Shown here piece by piece: positions 27,641-36,576 of a stretch of DNA of 64,000 nucleotides. Position 1 is the stretch's first letter, and the number at the start of each line of letters is the position of its first letter. Under the pieces are notes generated by a model. The model did not search any database. It was given only the letters and a program-made list of their open reading frames with translations, and was not told where the DNA came from. The DNA is taken from NCBI GenBank assembly GCA_001548435.1, contig AP017308.1, forward strand, positions 877,030 to 941,029, read 5' to 3'. Position numbers and translations under genes: made by a program. Origin of the DNA: Leptolyngbya sp. NIES-3755. Its GTDB lineage: Bacteria; Cyanobacteriota; Cyanobacteriia; Leptolyngbyales; Leptolyngbyaceae.

Positions 27641-27892
27641 TTATGCGGAGGCTGCAACTTTTCCGCTGATGTAATCGACTGCCGATTGTACGGTGGCGAT
27701 TTCTTCTGCCGCTTCGTCGGGAATTTCGATGTCGAATTCTTCTTCAAGTGCCATGACCAACTCGACGGTATCGAGTGAATCTGCACCTAAATCATTGGCA
27801 AAACTCGCAGCAGGAACGACTTTCTCAGCATCTACGCCGAGTTGTTCCGCGACGATTTTCTGGACTTTATCAAAAATTTCAGTCTCGCTCAT
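27641..27892 (-). CDS. acpP: Acyl carrier protein
   Basis: 83 residues. The phosphopantetheine attachment site is intact: Ser in [19 protein letters not shown], near residue 38. The acidic helices are typical. ACP carries growing fatty acid chains. It precedes fabF in the same orientation, and an upstream region of about 280 bases separates it from the divergent HdrB-like gene. Confidence 0.97.
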   Translation of the reverse strand: MSETEIFDKVQKIVAEQLGVDAEKVVPAASFANDLGADSLDTVELVMALEEEFDIEIPDEAAEEIATVQSAVDYISGKVAASA

Positions 27893-28173
27893 ATTTCCTC
27901 TTGGGTTGCAGCAGCAACAAATCTCACTAAACGAAAGAACTCAGCCGATCTATGGTGTTTGTCACGATACGGTTTTGAGCATTTTTTCATCTTAATCCGA
28001 ATTGTGAATACACTCATCAGATTGAAGGATGCGGAAAATATTTTGCCACGATTCTGTAATCAATCTCGATTTTGAATTTTTTGATGTCTAAATAATTAAA
28101 GCCGACGAGAAAGATTCCCAGCGGTAATGATTCGGCAGTACCATCAAAGGCGAACGCTTCTCGACAAAATGTT

Positions 28174-29058
28174 ATGGCACTGAAGTACGCTTATTTTCCC
28201 GGTTGTGTGGCGCAAGGAGCCTGCCGCGAGTTGGATCAATCAACCAAAGCAGTGACGCGATCGCTAGGGATTGAGTTGATTGAATTGAAAAAAGCTTCTT
28301 GTTGCGGATCAGGAACGTTTAAAGAAGATTCGCAACTGCTCGAAGATACGGTGAATGCAAGAAATATCGCACTGGCTGAAGAGTTGAACTTGCCACTTTT
28401 AACGCATTGCAGCACGTGTCAGGGCGTGATCGGGCATGTGGATGAACGGTTAAAGTCAGCGGATTCTGATTATTTGAATCAGGTGAATGGATTTTTGAAA
28501 AAAGAAGGCTGTTCACCCTACAAAGGAACCAGCGAAGTCAAACATTTACTTTGGGCATTGGTCGCAGATTACGGATTAGACGCGATCGCTCAAAAAGTCA
28601 CGAACAAACTCTCTGGTTTGAAGTGCGCTGCATTCTACGGTTGTTATTTACTACGCGGACAGGATCGCCCCTACGATGATCCGTTCAATCCGAAATCGAT
28701 GGAAAATTTGTTTGAAGCGATCGGGGCAACTCCAATTTATTATCGCGGTCGGACTCAGTGCTGTGGATGGCCACTTTCCAGTTATGCGACTGAGCAATCG
28801 TTCAAAATGGCAGGAACACATATTGAAGAAGCGATCGCTGCTGGAGCGGATTGTATTGTCACGCCTTGTCCGCTGTGTCACTTGAATTTAGATTCTCGTC
28901 AGCCTGAAGTCGAACAAGTGATTGGGAAATCATTGAATTTACCTGTGCTGCATTTGTCGCAACTGGTGGCGCTTGCGATCGGTGTTTCTCCGAAAGAATT
29001 GGGACTCGATCGACATATTGTTTCGACTCAGCCCGTTCTCACCAAACTGGGACGATAG
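28174..29058 (+). CDS. HdrB-like cysteine-rich iron-sulfur protein (CCG domain)
   Basis: 294 residues with two cysteine-rich CCG domains: CCGSGTF near residue 44 with CSTCQGV, and CCGWPLSS near residue 196 with CPLCHLNL. An N-terminal [12 protein letters not shown] and a YGCYLLR segment complete the pattern seen in subunit B of heterodisulfide reductase and in related succinate dehydrogenase subunits. It would bind a non-cubane iron-sulfur cluster and act in thiol or electron transfer. Cyanobacteria lack methanogenesis, so the partner is unknown. It precedes the kinase gene by 76 bases. Confidence 0.88.
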   Translation: MALKYAYFPGCVAQGACRELDQSTKAVTRSLGIELIELKKASCCGSGTFKEDSQLLEDTVNARNIALAEELNLPLLTHCSTCQGVIGHVDERLKSADSDYLNQVNGFLKKEGCSPYKGTSEVKHLLWALVADYGLDAIAQKVTNKLSGLKCAAFYGCYLLRGQDRPYDDPFNPKSMENLFEAIGATPIYYRGRTQCCGWPLSSYATEQSFKMAGTHIEEAIAAGADCIVTPCPLCHLNLDSRQPEVEQVIGKSLNLPVLHLSQLVALAIGVSPKELGLDRHIVSTQPVLTKLGR

Positions 29059-29134
29059 AGAATTCCTGATATGTAGTGCCAGTACTCGACCGACTGAGTT
29101 AATTTAGACCTAAACGCCCCGAATTCAGGAATTT

Positions 29135-30526
29135 ATGCAGCTACACTGCACTCGTCCAAGTTGTGCCCGTCCGCTGAATCATCTAGCCGATTTGGATGAT
29201 CCGAACGTGCTGAAATCGGTTCCACAAAAGTTTTGTACCTGCTGTGGAATGCCGCTGATTTTGGCAGGGCGATATTTACCCCTGAAACTATTAGGAAAAG
29301 GCGGATTCGGGGCGGCATTTTTGGGACGCGATCGCTACACTCCAGGATTGAGACAGTGTGTCGTGAAACAGCTCCAGCCTTCGGGCAATCTAAGTTCAAC
29401 TCAACTCAAAATCGCACAGGATTTATTTGAACGAGAAGCGGAAGTCCTCGAACAATTAGGACGTGAACATCCACAAATTCCAGATTTGTTCGCATTTTTT
29501 GAACTAACTGCTCCAGGTTCTCAAACAGGAAAAGAGGAGAAATTTTTCTATCTAGTTCAAGAATATATCGACGGGGAAACGCTCGAAGAAGAATTGGCGC
29601 AAACCGGAAAATTTCCAGAAACAGAAATTGTCAAAGTGCTGGAACAAGTTCTAAGAATTTTAGATTTTGTTCACGAAAACGGCTCGATTCATCGCGATAT
29701 CAAACCCTCGAATATCATTCGCCACAAAAATGGACGATTCTATCTGCTCGATTTCGGCGCAGTGAAATTTGTTACGAAAGCCGTTGGACAGGCACAAAGT
29801 TCAACTGGAATTTATTCTGCTGGGTTTGCACCTCCAGAACAAATGTCAGGTGGTCAAGTTCTCCCTTGTAGCGATTTGTATGCGTTGGCAGTCACATGTT
29901 TGATGTTGTTAACGAACAAAGCCCCACAAGAATTGTTCGATAGTTATAACAACACTTGGAAATGGAGAAATTATGCTCAAATCAATCCGCAGTTAGCAGA
30001 CGTGCTCGATCGAATGTTGCTTCACGCTCCCGCCGATCGATATCAATCCGCCACTGAAGTCCTAGAGGCACTGGCTCCAAAACCTGTTGTAATCTCCCCG
30101 CCACCGATCAATCCTCCGCCCCAAAAAGTGACACCCGCTCGTCAAATCACACTGCCACGATTTTCATCGATCGAGATTTTCACCAGTGCTTTATTTACCG
30201 GATTTGAGGGTGGAATTATCGCGATCGCGCTAGTCAGTTTGCTTGGAACGACTTTGATTAGTGCGGGTTTTTGGGTTGTGCTAGTTGGCATTCTAATCGG
30301 AGCGCAAGTCGCACGATTTATTGAAAAAGTTGATTTCTTAATTTTGGCAGTAATTTCCCTTCTAATCGTAGGATTTGTGGGACAACTAAATTGGGCAAGC
30401 GGTTTTATTCAAGCCGGAAACCCATTTTTGAATATCTTGATCGTTGCTGGATTTACAGGATTATTAACGCTGGCGATCGCAATTCTATTTCGCTTAATTT
30501 ATCAACTCGTGTCACGCTTTTTATGA
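29135..30526 (+). CDS. Serine/threonine protein kinase with N-terminal zinc ribbon and C-terminal membrane helices
   Basis: 463 residues. An N-terminal zinc ribbon (CTRPSC and CTCCGMPL, residues 4-45) precedes a Hanks-type kinase: glycine loop LGKGGFGAAF, Lys in CVVKQL, catalytic HRDIKPSN, DFG in LLDFGAVKF and APPEQ. A Pro-rich linker follows and then three to four membrane helices (about 345-460). It is an RD kinase likely to be active and tied to the inner membrane. Its TGA overlaps the next ATG (ATGA), coupling it to a PstS-like protein. A 9-bp inverted repeat (29061-29069 with 29125-29133) could hide its ribosome-binding site. Confidence 0.92.
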   Translation: MQLHCTRPSCARPLNHLADLDDPNVLKSVPQKFCTCCGMPLILAGRYLPLKLLGKGGFGAAFLGRDRYTPGLRQCVVKQLQPSGNLSSTQLKIAQDLFEREAEVLEQLGREHPQIPDLFAFFELTAPGSQTGKEEKFFYLVQEYIDGETLEEELAQTGKFPETEIVKVLEQVLRILDFVHENGSIHRDIKPSNIIRHKNGRFYLLDFGAVKFVTKAVGQAQSSTGIYSAGFAPPEQMSGGQVLPCSDLYALAVTCLMLLTNKAPQELFDSYNNTWKWRNYAQINPQLADVLDRMLLHAPADRYQSATEVLEALAPKPVVISPPPINPPPQKVTPARQITLPRFSSIEIFTSALFTGFEGGIIAIALVSLLGTTLISAGFWVVLVGILIGAQVARFIEKVDFLILAVISLLIVGFVGQLNWASGFIQAGNPFLNILIVAGFTGLLTLAIAILFRLIYQLVSRFL

Positions 30527-31533
30527 CGCAGAAAAACGAAACTCCCGCATTGGTTCTGTCGTTTTTGCTAGTGGCTGGAATTTTAGGGGGTGGGTTTTGG
30601 TGGTTCAGTCGATCGTGGACTGGTCTTTCACCGACAGTTTCCCAAAATCAATCAACCGGAGAGGCGCTGTCTTTCGCTACCGTTCAAAATGTTCCCAGTG
30701 GATTGTTCAACTACGGGGGCAGTACGACTTGGGCACCGATTCGCCGCGATCTTGATCCCGCACTCCAAATCGTTTGGACAAATTTTCGATTGAGATACAC
30801 TGATCCGATTCAAGGTGCACCAGGATCAGGAGTCGGAATTCAAATGCTGATTGATAATCAATTGGCGTTCGCTCAATCCTCTCGATCGATTAAAGAATCC
30901 GAACATCAAGCCGCAAAACAAAAAGGATTCAGCTTAAAAGAAATTCCCGTCGCGATCGATGGAATTGCGATCGCGGTCAATCCGAATTTGGGGATCAAAG
31001 GTTTAACGATCGAACAACTCGCCAGTATTTACGAAGGCAAGATCACGAACTGGAACCAAGTTGGAGGTACAGATCTAGAAATCATTCCTTTATCGCGTCG
31101 TCCAGAAGATAGCGGCACGATCGAGTTTTTTATCGAAAACGTCATGCAGAAGCAACCTCTCGGAAATAGCGTCCGTTACATCGGTAGTACTACTCAAGCG
31201 ATTCGCGAAATTGCTAATAATCCAGGTGCAATCTACTATGCTTCGGCTCCAGAAATTGTTCCTCAATGCACGATCAAAGCAATTCCAATCGGTAGAAAAC
31301 CAGAGGAATTCGTTTCACCGTATCAAGATCCGCAGTTTTCAGACTGTAAAGCACGATCGCTGAACATCGAAGCTTTTCAGACTGGACGATATCCGATCAC
31401 CCGTCGCCTACTTGTAATTGTCAAACAAAACGGTCAAATCGATGAACAAGCAGGAGAAGCGTATGCCAGATTGCTTTTAACCAATCAGGGACAGGATTTA
31501 ATCGCAAAATCAGGCTTTGTCAGACTCCGATAA
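30523..31533 (+). CDS. PstS-like phosphate-type substrate-binding protein, first copy
   Basis: 336 residues from the ATG at 30523. One N-terminal membrane anchor (LSFLLVAGILGGGFWWFSRS) precedes a periplasmic type-II binding-protein fold with FNYGGSTTWAPI near the start, FAQSSRSI, and ITNWNQVGG. PstS family members bind phosphate, but here the neighbouring genes of an ABC phosphate transporter are absent. Translational coupling to the kinase suggests the binding protein works with it, for example as a periplasmic sensor. That is inference. Confidence 0.87.
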   Translation: MTQKNETPALVLSFLLVAGILGGGFWWFSRSWTGLSPTVSQNQSTGEALSFATVQNVPSGLFNYGGSTTWAPIRRDLDPALQIVWTNFRLRYTDPIQGAPGSGVGIQMLIDNQLAFAQSSRSIKESEHQAAKQKGFSLKEIPVAIDGIAIAVNPNLGIKGLTIEQLASIYEGKITNWNQVGGTDLEIIPLSRRPEDSGTIEFFIENVMQKQPLGNSVRYIGSTTQAIREIANNPGAIYYASAPEIVPQCTIKAIPIGRKPEEFVSPYQDPQFSDCKARSLNIEAFQTGRYPITRRLLVIVKQNGQIDEQAGEAYARLLLTNQGQDLIAKSGFVRLR

Positions 31534-31553
31534 TTGTGATTTGGATTTAGAAC

Positions 31554-32588
31554 ATGACACAGAAAAACGAAACTCCCGCTTTGCTTGCATCGCTGTTGAT
31601 TACAGGTGGATTGATCGGTGGAGGAATTTGGTGGTTTACACATCGATCGAATTTCAATGTCTCTCAAATTACAAATTCTTCGCCACAACCGACTGCAACG
31701 AACAACGCCGACAATACTCCCAGTTCAGATTGGGCAAGTGTTCCGAACGTTCCATCTGGAATCTTTAACTATGGCGGCAGTACGAGTTGGGCACCCCTTC
31801 GTCTGAGTGTCGATTCGGCTTTACAGGCGGCTCGTCCTGAATTTCGTTTGCGTTACATTGATCCCGCAGGCAGCGCACCGAGTTCGACCTCTGGAATTCG
31901 GATGCTGATCGATGGTCAGATTCAGTTTGCTCAATCCTCGCGCCCAGTCACACCTCAAGAACAGCAAGAGGCACAGCAAAAGGGATTTAATCTAAGAGAA
32001 ATTCCGATCGCCATTGACGGACTGGCGATCGCAGTGAATCCCTCTCTCAATCTTCCCGGTCTAACGCTCGAACAACTCCGAGGCATCTATTCTGGACAAC
32101 TGACCAACTGGGAACAAGTCGGCGGTCCAAATCTTCCCATCACTGCCTTTTCACGCGATGCCAAATCCGGTGGAACCGTCGAACTCTTTATCGAACAAGT
32201 TCTGAACAAACAGCCATTTGGCTCATCGGTTCAGATTGTTTCGACTACCACAGAAGCCCTCCGAAAACTGGGATCAACGCCAGGCGGGATCTATTTTGCC
32301 TCTGCTCCCGAAGTCGTTCCTCAATGTACGGTGAAAGCGATTCCAATTGCTAGAACAAATCAATTCGTTGCTCCATACCAAGAACCGATCGCCACTTGTC
32401 CTACCCGCAATCAACTCAATACCAGAGCGTTTCAGGACGGAACTTATCCGCTGACTCGAAATCTCTCAGTAATTGTGAAACAAAATAATGGTACTGAGCA
32501 AAAAGCGGGTGAAGCTTATGCAAATTTGATGTTGAGTGCACCTGCTCAGGAAGCGATCGCGAAATCTGGCTTTGTCCGAATTCGCTAG
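31554..32588 (+). CDS. PstS-like substrate-binding protein, second copy
   Basis: 344 residues, paralogous to the preceding gene along its length. It has the same MTQKNETPAL start, a membrane anchor, FNYGGSTSWAPL, FAQSSRPV, LTNWEQVGG and a shared C-terminus (AIAKSGFVRIR). The first 25 coding bases of the two genes are almost identical, which marks a tandem duplication, yet the rest has diverged. It starts 20 bases after the first copy and overlaps the convergent peptidase gene by 4 bases. The two may bind different ligands or form a heterodimeric sensor. Confidence 0.87.
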   Translation: MTQKNETPALLASLLITGGLIGGGIWWFTHRSNFNVSQITNSSPQPTATNNADNTPSSDWASVPNVPSGIFNYGGSTSWAPLRLSVDSALQAARPEFRLRYIDPAGSAPSSTSGIRMLIDGQIQFAQSSRPVTPQEQQEAQQKGFNLREIPIAIDGLAIAVNPSLNLPGLTLEQLRGIYSGQLTNWEQVGGPNLPITAFSRDAKSGGTVELFIEQVLNKQPFGSSVQIVSTTTEALRKLGSTPGGIYFASAPEVVPQCTVKAIPIARTNQFVAPYQEPIATCPTRNQLNTRAFQDGTYPLTRNLSVIVKQNNGTEQKAGEAYANLMLSAPAQEAIAKSGFVRIR

Positions 32589-33664
32589 TAGCCATCTACC
32601 GACCAATGAGGCGGATCGTACTCTAACTTGTACACGCCATAAGTCGCGCCCACATCCCACAAATCAGCATTGTTATTCGCCTCAGCAGGAGTGCCGATCG
32701 ACACTGTTTGCCCATTGCCGTTCCGAATTCGCATCGGAGGCTTCCAAGTCACAATCCAATCGATCGCTAATGCCTGTGTATGTCGAGACACTAACGCCGC
32801 AGGATTGCCACCAATATCGAACGCATTCACCATATCTCGTGCAGCTTGATACGATGCGGCATCGGTGTAATGTACCCAATCGATATCAATACCAGCCATT
32901 GGGGGCACATCCCACGGCGCGATATCTCGATTATTCAATTGCACCGCATAGTGCATCATGTAAGCACGTTGAGGCGGACGATACGTATTCGTCACAGTAA
33001 TTGAAGCGCCTGCATCTCGTAACGCTTTTTCAAAAGCTTGGACTCTCTGGCGAAACGGCGAAGCTAAATCATCGATCGAGCTACTCGCCGGAAAAAATCT
33101 CACCCACTGCGCCCCGCTTAATCTCGATCGTTGTCGTCGAGCGTATTCGGTCAAAATCGCCAATCCAGACGCATAGTCGGCTCCCAGTCGTTGTTTCGTT
33201 TGATTTGACAATTGAGCATCTAAACGCGGTCGGAAATTCACATCGAGAATCTTATAAGCTTCGGTCATTCCTTTCGTGCTACCGAAACCGAAATTTCCAT
33301 CGATCGTTAAAGGGGGATTCAATCGTCCGATCGCATTCAAACTTCGCTGTAAATCTTGAACTTCTGCAAGTCCATAGTTTAGATAACTCAGCAACATTGC
33401 AGCCGTTAAACCCGCCACGCGATAAATAAACCCCTGTGACAGAGCTTTCGTATAAGTTCCCCTGCCGACAACGCCATCTGCGACTAATCCATTTTTCTGC
33501 TGGTAGTCTCTGGTGACTCTATCGGCAACAGTGCCGAAGCCATTATCAACCGCTCCGATCGGATAATTTTGATCTTGTAAAAATCGCTGCCATGCGCCCA
33601 CGGCTGATCCAGTTGAGCCTCGTTGAATCGTTGGAAGTCTCAGCGCATTAATGTTAAAAGCCAT
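32585..33664 (-). CDS. Peptidoglycan-binding protein with M15-like D,D-peptidase domain
   Basis: 359 residues. The N-terminal part (about 10-75) is a peptidoglycan-binding domain (IQRGSTGSAVGAWQRFLQ), followed by a second, weaker one (about 95-150). The C-terminal half carries SRHTQALAIDW and YDPPHWS, which match the zinc ligands and catalytic Asp of M15/LAS metallopeptidases that cut cell-wall peptides. No signal peptide is obvious, so export may rely on another route, or it is a lysin-like enzyme. Confidence 0.8.
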   Translation of the reverse strand: MAFNINALRLPTIQRGSTGSAVGAWQRFLQDQNYPIGAVDNGFGTVADRVTRDYQQKNGLVADGVVGRGTYTKALSQGFIYRVAGLTAAMLLSYLNYGLAEVQDLQRSLNAIGRLNPPLTIDGNFGFGSTKGMTEAYKILDVNFRPRLDAQLSNQTKQRLGADYASGLAILTEYARRQRSRLSGAQWVRFFPASSSIDDLASPFRQRVQAFEKALRDAGASITVTNTYRPPQRAYMMHYAVQLNNRDIAPWDVPPMAGIDIDWVHYTDAASYQAARDMVNAFDIGGNPAALVSRHTQALAIDWIVTWKPPMRIRNGNGQTVSIGTPAEANNNADLWDVGATYGVYKLEYDPPHWSVDGY

Positions 33665-33788
33665 TCCTGTCTCCTAAACCCGATGCAGGCATTCACGCCT
33701 CGCGATCCATCATAATGACCGCAACAAAAAACGGATGTAACGCTTAATCAAGACCTGTTACATCCGTTGATATGTTTATTTCAATCAG

Positions 33789-34433
33789 CTAAAAATCAGA
33801 AGGAGCCGCCGATCGCATTTTTGCTTTCGCTTTCGCTGCACTCTTCTTCAGCGCATCGAGTCGAGATTGATAGCGCGATCGCAGTTTTTTCTTCGGAGTT
33901 TGGTCGATCAAAGTCTTCAACGCACTCCCCAAGCTCTTGTACGCATTCGGGAGCGTGTAGCCAAATCGAGTCGCTAATTGGATCGCTCGTTCATCCGCCT
34001 CGATCGCTTCTTTGACAGTCTTGTCACTATTATTTTTCTGGTACAGTCTCCAGCCCGCTACACCAGATAATCCCATCGCTAACAGGAGCAGCAAGCCGTC
34101 TTGAACCCATAGCTCACCGACCGCGCCCCCTAACCCGATCGCTAATGCCGCCATTTCCCAGCCATCTTTGGGAATGGTGTCTGCTTGAATCCGAGCGACT
34201 TCATGCCAAAACAAGAGATTGCGCTGGTCGATCGCCAGTTGATCCCATTTCGGCATATCAATCTGAATCTCCACTTCATCGCGACCGATTTCTTCAGACG
34301 TGATCAAAGGGGGATTTACAGCGGTCGTTGTCTCGATCGTTACCCAGCTTTGGAGTTCTGGAGGCAGCAAAGTTTTCAAGCGACGTAACTCGCTCATGTC
34401 GGCTCTAGCGGACGAGGTTGCATAAGATGTCAT
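33789..34433 (-). CDS. DUF3318 family protein
   Basis: 214 residues. A helical soluble start (LRRLKTLLPPELQSWV) and a segment LFWHEVARIQ precede two hydrophobic helices (about 95-135), and the C-terminus is Lys/Ala-rich. This is the layout of the cyanobacteria-wide DUF3318 family, of unknown function. It is a probable membrane protein with most of its mass on one side. Confidence 0.75.
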   Translation of the reverse strand: MTSYATSSARADMSELRRLKTLLPPELQSWVTIETTTAVNPPLITSEEIGRDEVEIQIDMPKWDQLAIDQRNLLFWHEVARIQADTIPKDGWEMAALAIGLGGAVGELWVQDGLLLLLAMGLSGVAGWRLYQKNNSDKTVKEAIEADERAIQLATRFGYTLPNAYKSLGSALKTLIDQTPKKKLRSRYQSRLDALKKSAAKAKAKMRSAAPSDF

Positions 34434-34565
34434 GTACTCAGCCTCAGAATGAATTCCTAACCTCTAGGAATAATCTTAGCGATTCCACGGATTTAGGGTA
34501 GGTATTTTTCATTCTGCCTGATGAAACCTTTATCAAGCAAGTCGTATCAACCGATCTTTTTGGTT

Positions 34566-34745
34566 CTAATTGCTCATGCGGGTGGAACGAGGTGGCGGTG
34601 GACTCTCTGAAGTGTAATGTGCGATCACGAATAGAGGCAAAACAAGTGTAATCACCGCGATCGCAGTTCCAACCAGGTTTGCCACAAAGTGACTGGTAGG
34701 TTGGCTCGATCTTTCCGGAGCGGTCGTCTCACTCCCGATGTGCAT
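34566..34745 (-). CDS. Small single-helix membrane protein (59 residues)
   Basis: Read on the minus strand from ATG 34745 to TAG 34566. A polar N-terminus (MHIGSETTAPERSSQPTSHF) precedes one long hydrophobic helix (VANLVGTAIAVITLVLPLFV) and a Pro/Arg-rich end. The composition is that of a small thylakoid or plasma-membrane subunit. No strong ribosome-binding site is visible, which is common in cyanobacteria. It fills what would otherwise be an 700-base gap. I cannot match it to a named small subunit. Confidence 0.55.
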   Translation of the reverse strand: MHIGSETTAPERSSQPTSHFVANLVGTAIAVITLVLPLFVIAHYTSESPPPPRSTRMSN

Positions 34746-35133
34746 AAGTAGAATTTAACCAATTCAACACGGTTAGCAGGAAGCCCTGATTCTTTCCTAG
34801 TTAACCCAGGGAACAGTAAAAGATTTCACTGTATAAATAATTTTAACTGATCTTTTGGAAAGAACTGTTATCGATAAACAATTCTAATTAGATCTAGGTG
34901 ATTTCTGATACAACTTAGGCAGTTCAGTGCTCTGCATTTATACCTTATCTATCAGAGGGTAGATGTGAGTTGTGCGATCGAGCTTACTTTTTGAGATTAA
35001 AGATCTAAATCGTACTGATTAACCGATGACAGCATCCCGAACCTACCAAGTTCGGTTCTACCGACTGTAGGGGAATTCTGGCTTTGTTAAAGTATGTGTA
35101 TTGAATCAATCCTCAGTTGCGAGGTAGAAGACC
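34746..35133. other. Intergenic region upstream of the DUF760 gene
   Basis: AT-rich, no gene seen. It holds CTGTATAAATAAT (34829-34841), which recurs exactly at 58674-58686, and a TTCTAATT half-site (34882-34889). A hairpin CCGAAC/GTTCGG lies at 35037-35055. Confidence 0.5.
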
Positions 35134-35469
35134 GTGAACGATACATCCAATCAACTTCCTGAGTTCATCCAAGGTGTCAACGAAAGCGAACTGAACGGTA
35201 AGTTTTTACAGTATGTTCAATCGCTTGACCCTGAGACGATCGCTCAACTCTCGAAGCCTTCATCGCCCGAAGTTTTGCAAGTGATGGAGCGCAATATTAT
35301 CGGATTGTTGGGGGGTCTTCCACCAGAAAGTTTTGAAGTGACGATTACCACGAGCCGTGAAGATTTGGGTCGCCTGCTCGCTTCTGCGATGATGAGCGGC
35401 TATTTCCTCAAGAGTGCAGAGCAAAGATTAGCATTTGAGAAGTCGTTCCAATCGATCGGTGCCGAATAG
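35134..35469 (+). CDS. DUF760 family protein
   Basis: 111 residues, GTG start with GAGG upstream. The core ERNIIGLLGGLPPESFEVTITTSREDLGRLLASAMMSGYFL is the hallmark of the cyanobacterial and plastid DUF760 family. Function unknown. A hairpin (CGGCAG/CTGCCG, 35493-35515) follows and may end its transcript just before mutY. Confidence 0.82.
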   Translation: MNDTSNQLPEFIQGVNESELNGKFLQYVQSLDPETIAQLSKPSSPEVLQVMERNIIGLLGGLPPESFEVTITTSREDLGRLLASAMMSGYFLKSAEQRLAFEKSFQSIGAE

Positions 35470-35492
35470 TCGATCGTTGAATAACAGTTCAT

Positions 35493-35525
35493 CGGCAGGG
35501 GGTTTCTCTCTGCCGAATTTTGTTG
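35493..35525 (+). terminator. Possible terminator or attenuator between the DUF760 gene and mutY
   Basis: A 6-bp stem CGGCAG/CTGCCG with an 11-base loop is followed by AATTTTGTT. The T tract is imperfect, so it may be only partly effective. Confidence 0.45.
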
Positions 35526-36574
35526 TGTCTGAACTGCGATCGTCTTTGCTTGCTTGGTACGCAGAATCGGGTCGATCGCTGCCCTGGAGAAAGACACGCG
35601 ACCCTTACACGATTTGGGTTTCTGAAATTATGCTTCAGCAAACTCAGGTTAAAACAGTGATTCCGTATTTTGAAAGATGGATGAAACTGTTTCCATCGAT
35701 CGAATCTTTTGCGAATGCAGATTTACAGACTGTTCTCAAAGCTTGGGAAGGTTTAGGATATTACGCTCGTGCCCGAAACTTTCATCGTGCTGCACAACAA
35801 GTTTTAGAAAAACACCAAGGACAGTTCCCAACCGATTTAGAAACCGTTCTGAAACTCCCTGGAATCGGACGCACGACCGCAGGCGGAATTCTGAGCGCGG
35901 CATTTAATCAACCGTTGGCGATTCTAGATGGCAACGTGAAACGAGTTTTAGCCCGATTAATTGCGCTAGAAGTTCCACCCAGTCGATCGATGTCACAACT
36001 CTGGGAGATGTCCGAAACTTTGATCGATCCAGACAACGGGCGCGACTTTAACCAGGCATTGATGGATTTAGGCGCAACTGTTTGTACTCCGAAAAATCCA
36101 GCCTGTCTAATTTGTCCTTGGCGATCGCACTGTGAGGCGTACAATCGAGGAGTTCAGTCGGAGCTTCCTATGTCAGAAACTCGTGCGCCAATTCCACACA
36201 AAGTAATTGGAGTGGCAGTGATTTGGAAAGATCAGAAGATATTAATCGATCGACGAAAAGCAGAGGGCTTACTCGGTGGACTGTGGGAATTTCCGGGTGG
36301 AAAAGTCGAACCAGGTGAAACGATCGAGCAATGTATTAAACGGGAAATTCAGGAAGAACTCGGCATCGAAATTGAAGTAGGAGAGCATTTGATCACGGTT
36401 GATCACACTTACACTCATTTTCGAGTTTCCTTGAATGTTCATCACTGTCGCCACATTTCTGGGGAACCGCAAGCGATTGAATGTGATGAAATTCGCTGGG
36501 TCACGATCGATGAACTTCCCGAATTCCCATTTCCCAAAGCAAACCTCAAAATTATCGAAGCTCTGAAGCAATAA
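35525..36574 (+). CDS. mutY: A/G-specific adenine glycosylase
   Basis: About 349 residues from the GTG at 35525; TTG at 35477 is an alternative start, but would place the hairpin inside the gene. The HhH-GPD domain shows the catalytic Glu in SEIMLQQTQV, the helix-hairpin-helix LPGIGRTTAGGIL and the catalytic Asp in AILDGNVKRV. Four Cys ligands of the 4Fe-4S cluster follow in C-x6-C-x2-C-x5-C spacing. The C-terminal NUDIX-like domain (GGLWEFPGGKVEPGE) recognises 8-oxoG. MutY removes adenine mispaired with 8-oxoguanine. Confidence 0.92.
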   Translation: MSELRSSLLAWYAESGRSLPWRKTRDPYTIWVSEIMLQQTQVKTVIPYFERWMKLFPSIESFANADLQTVLKAWEGLGYYARARNFHRAAQQVLEKHQGQFPTDLETVLKLPGIGRTTAGGILSAAFNQPLAILDGNVKRVLARLIALEVPPSRSMSQLWEMSETLIDPDNGRDFNQALMDLGATVCTPKNPACLICPWRSHCEAYNRGVQSELPMSETRAPIPHKVIGVAVIWKDQKILIDRRKAEGLLGGLWEFPGGKVEPGETIEQCIKREIQEELGIEIEVGEHLITVDHTYTHFRVSLNVHHCRHISGEPQAIECDEIRWVTIDELPEFPFPKANLKIIEALKQ

Positions 36575-36576
36575 AT

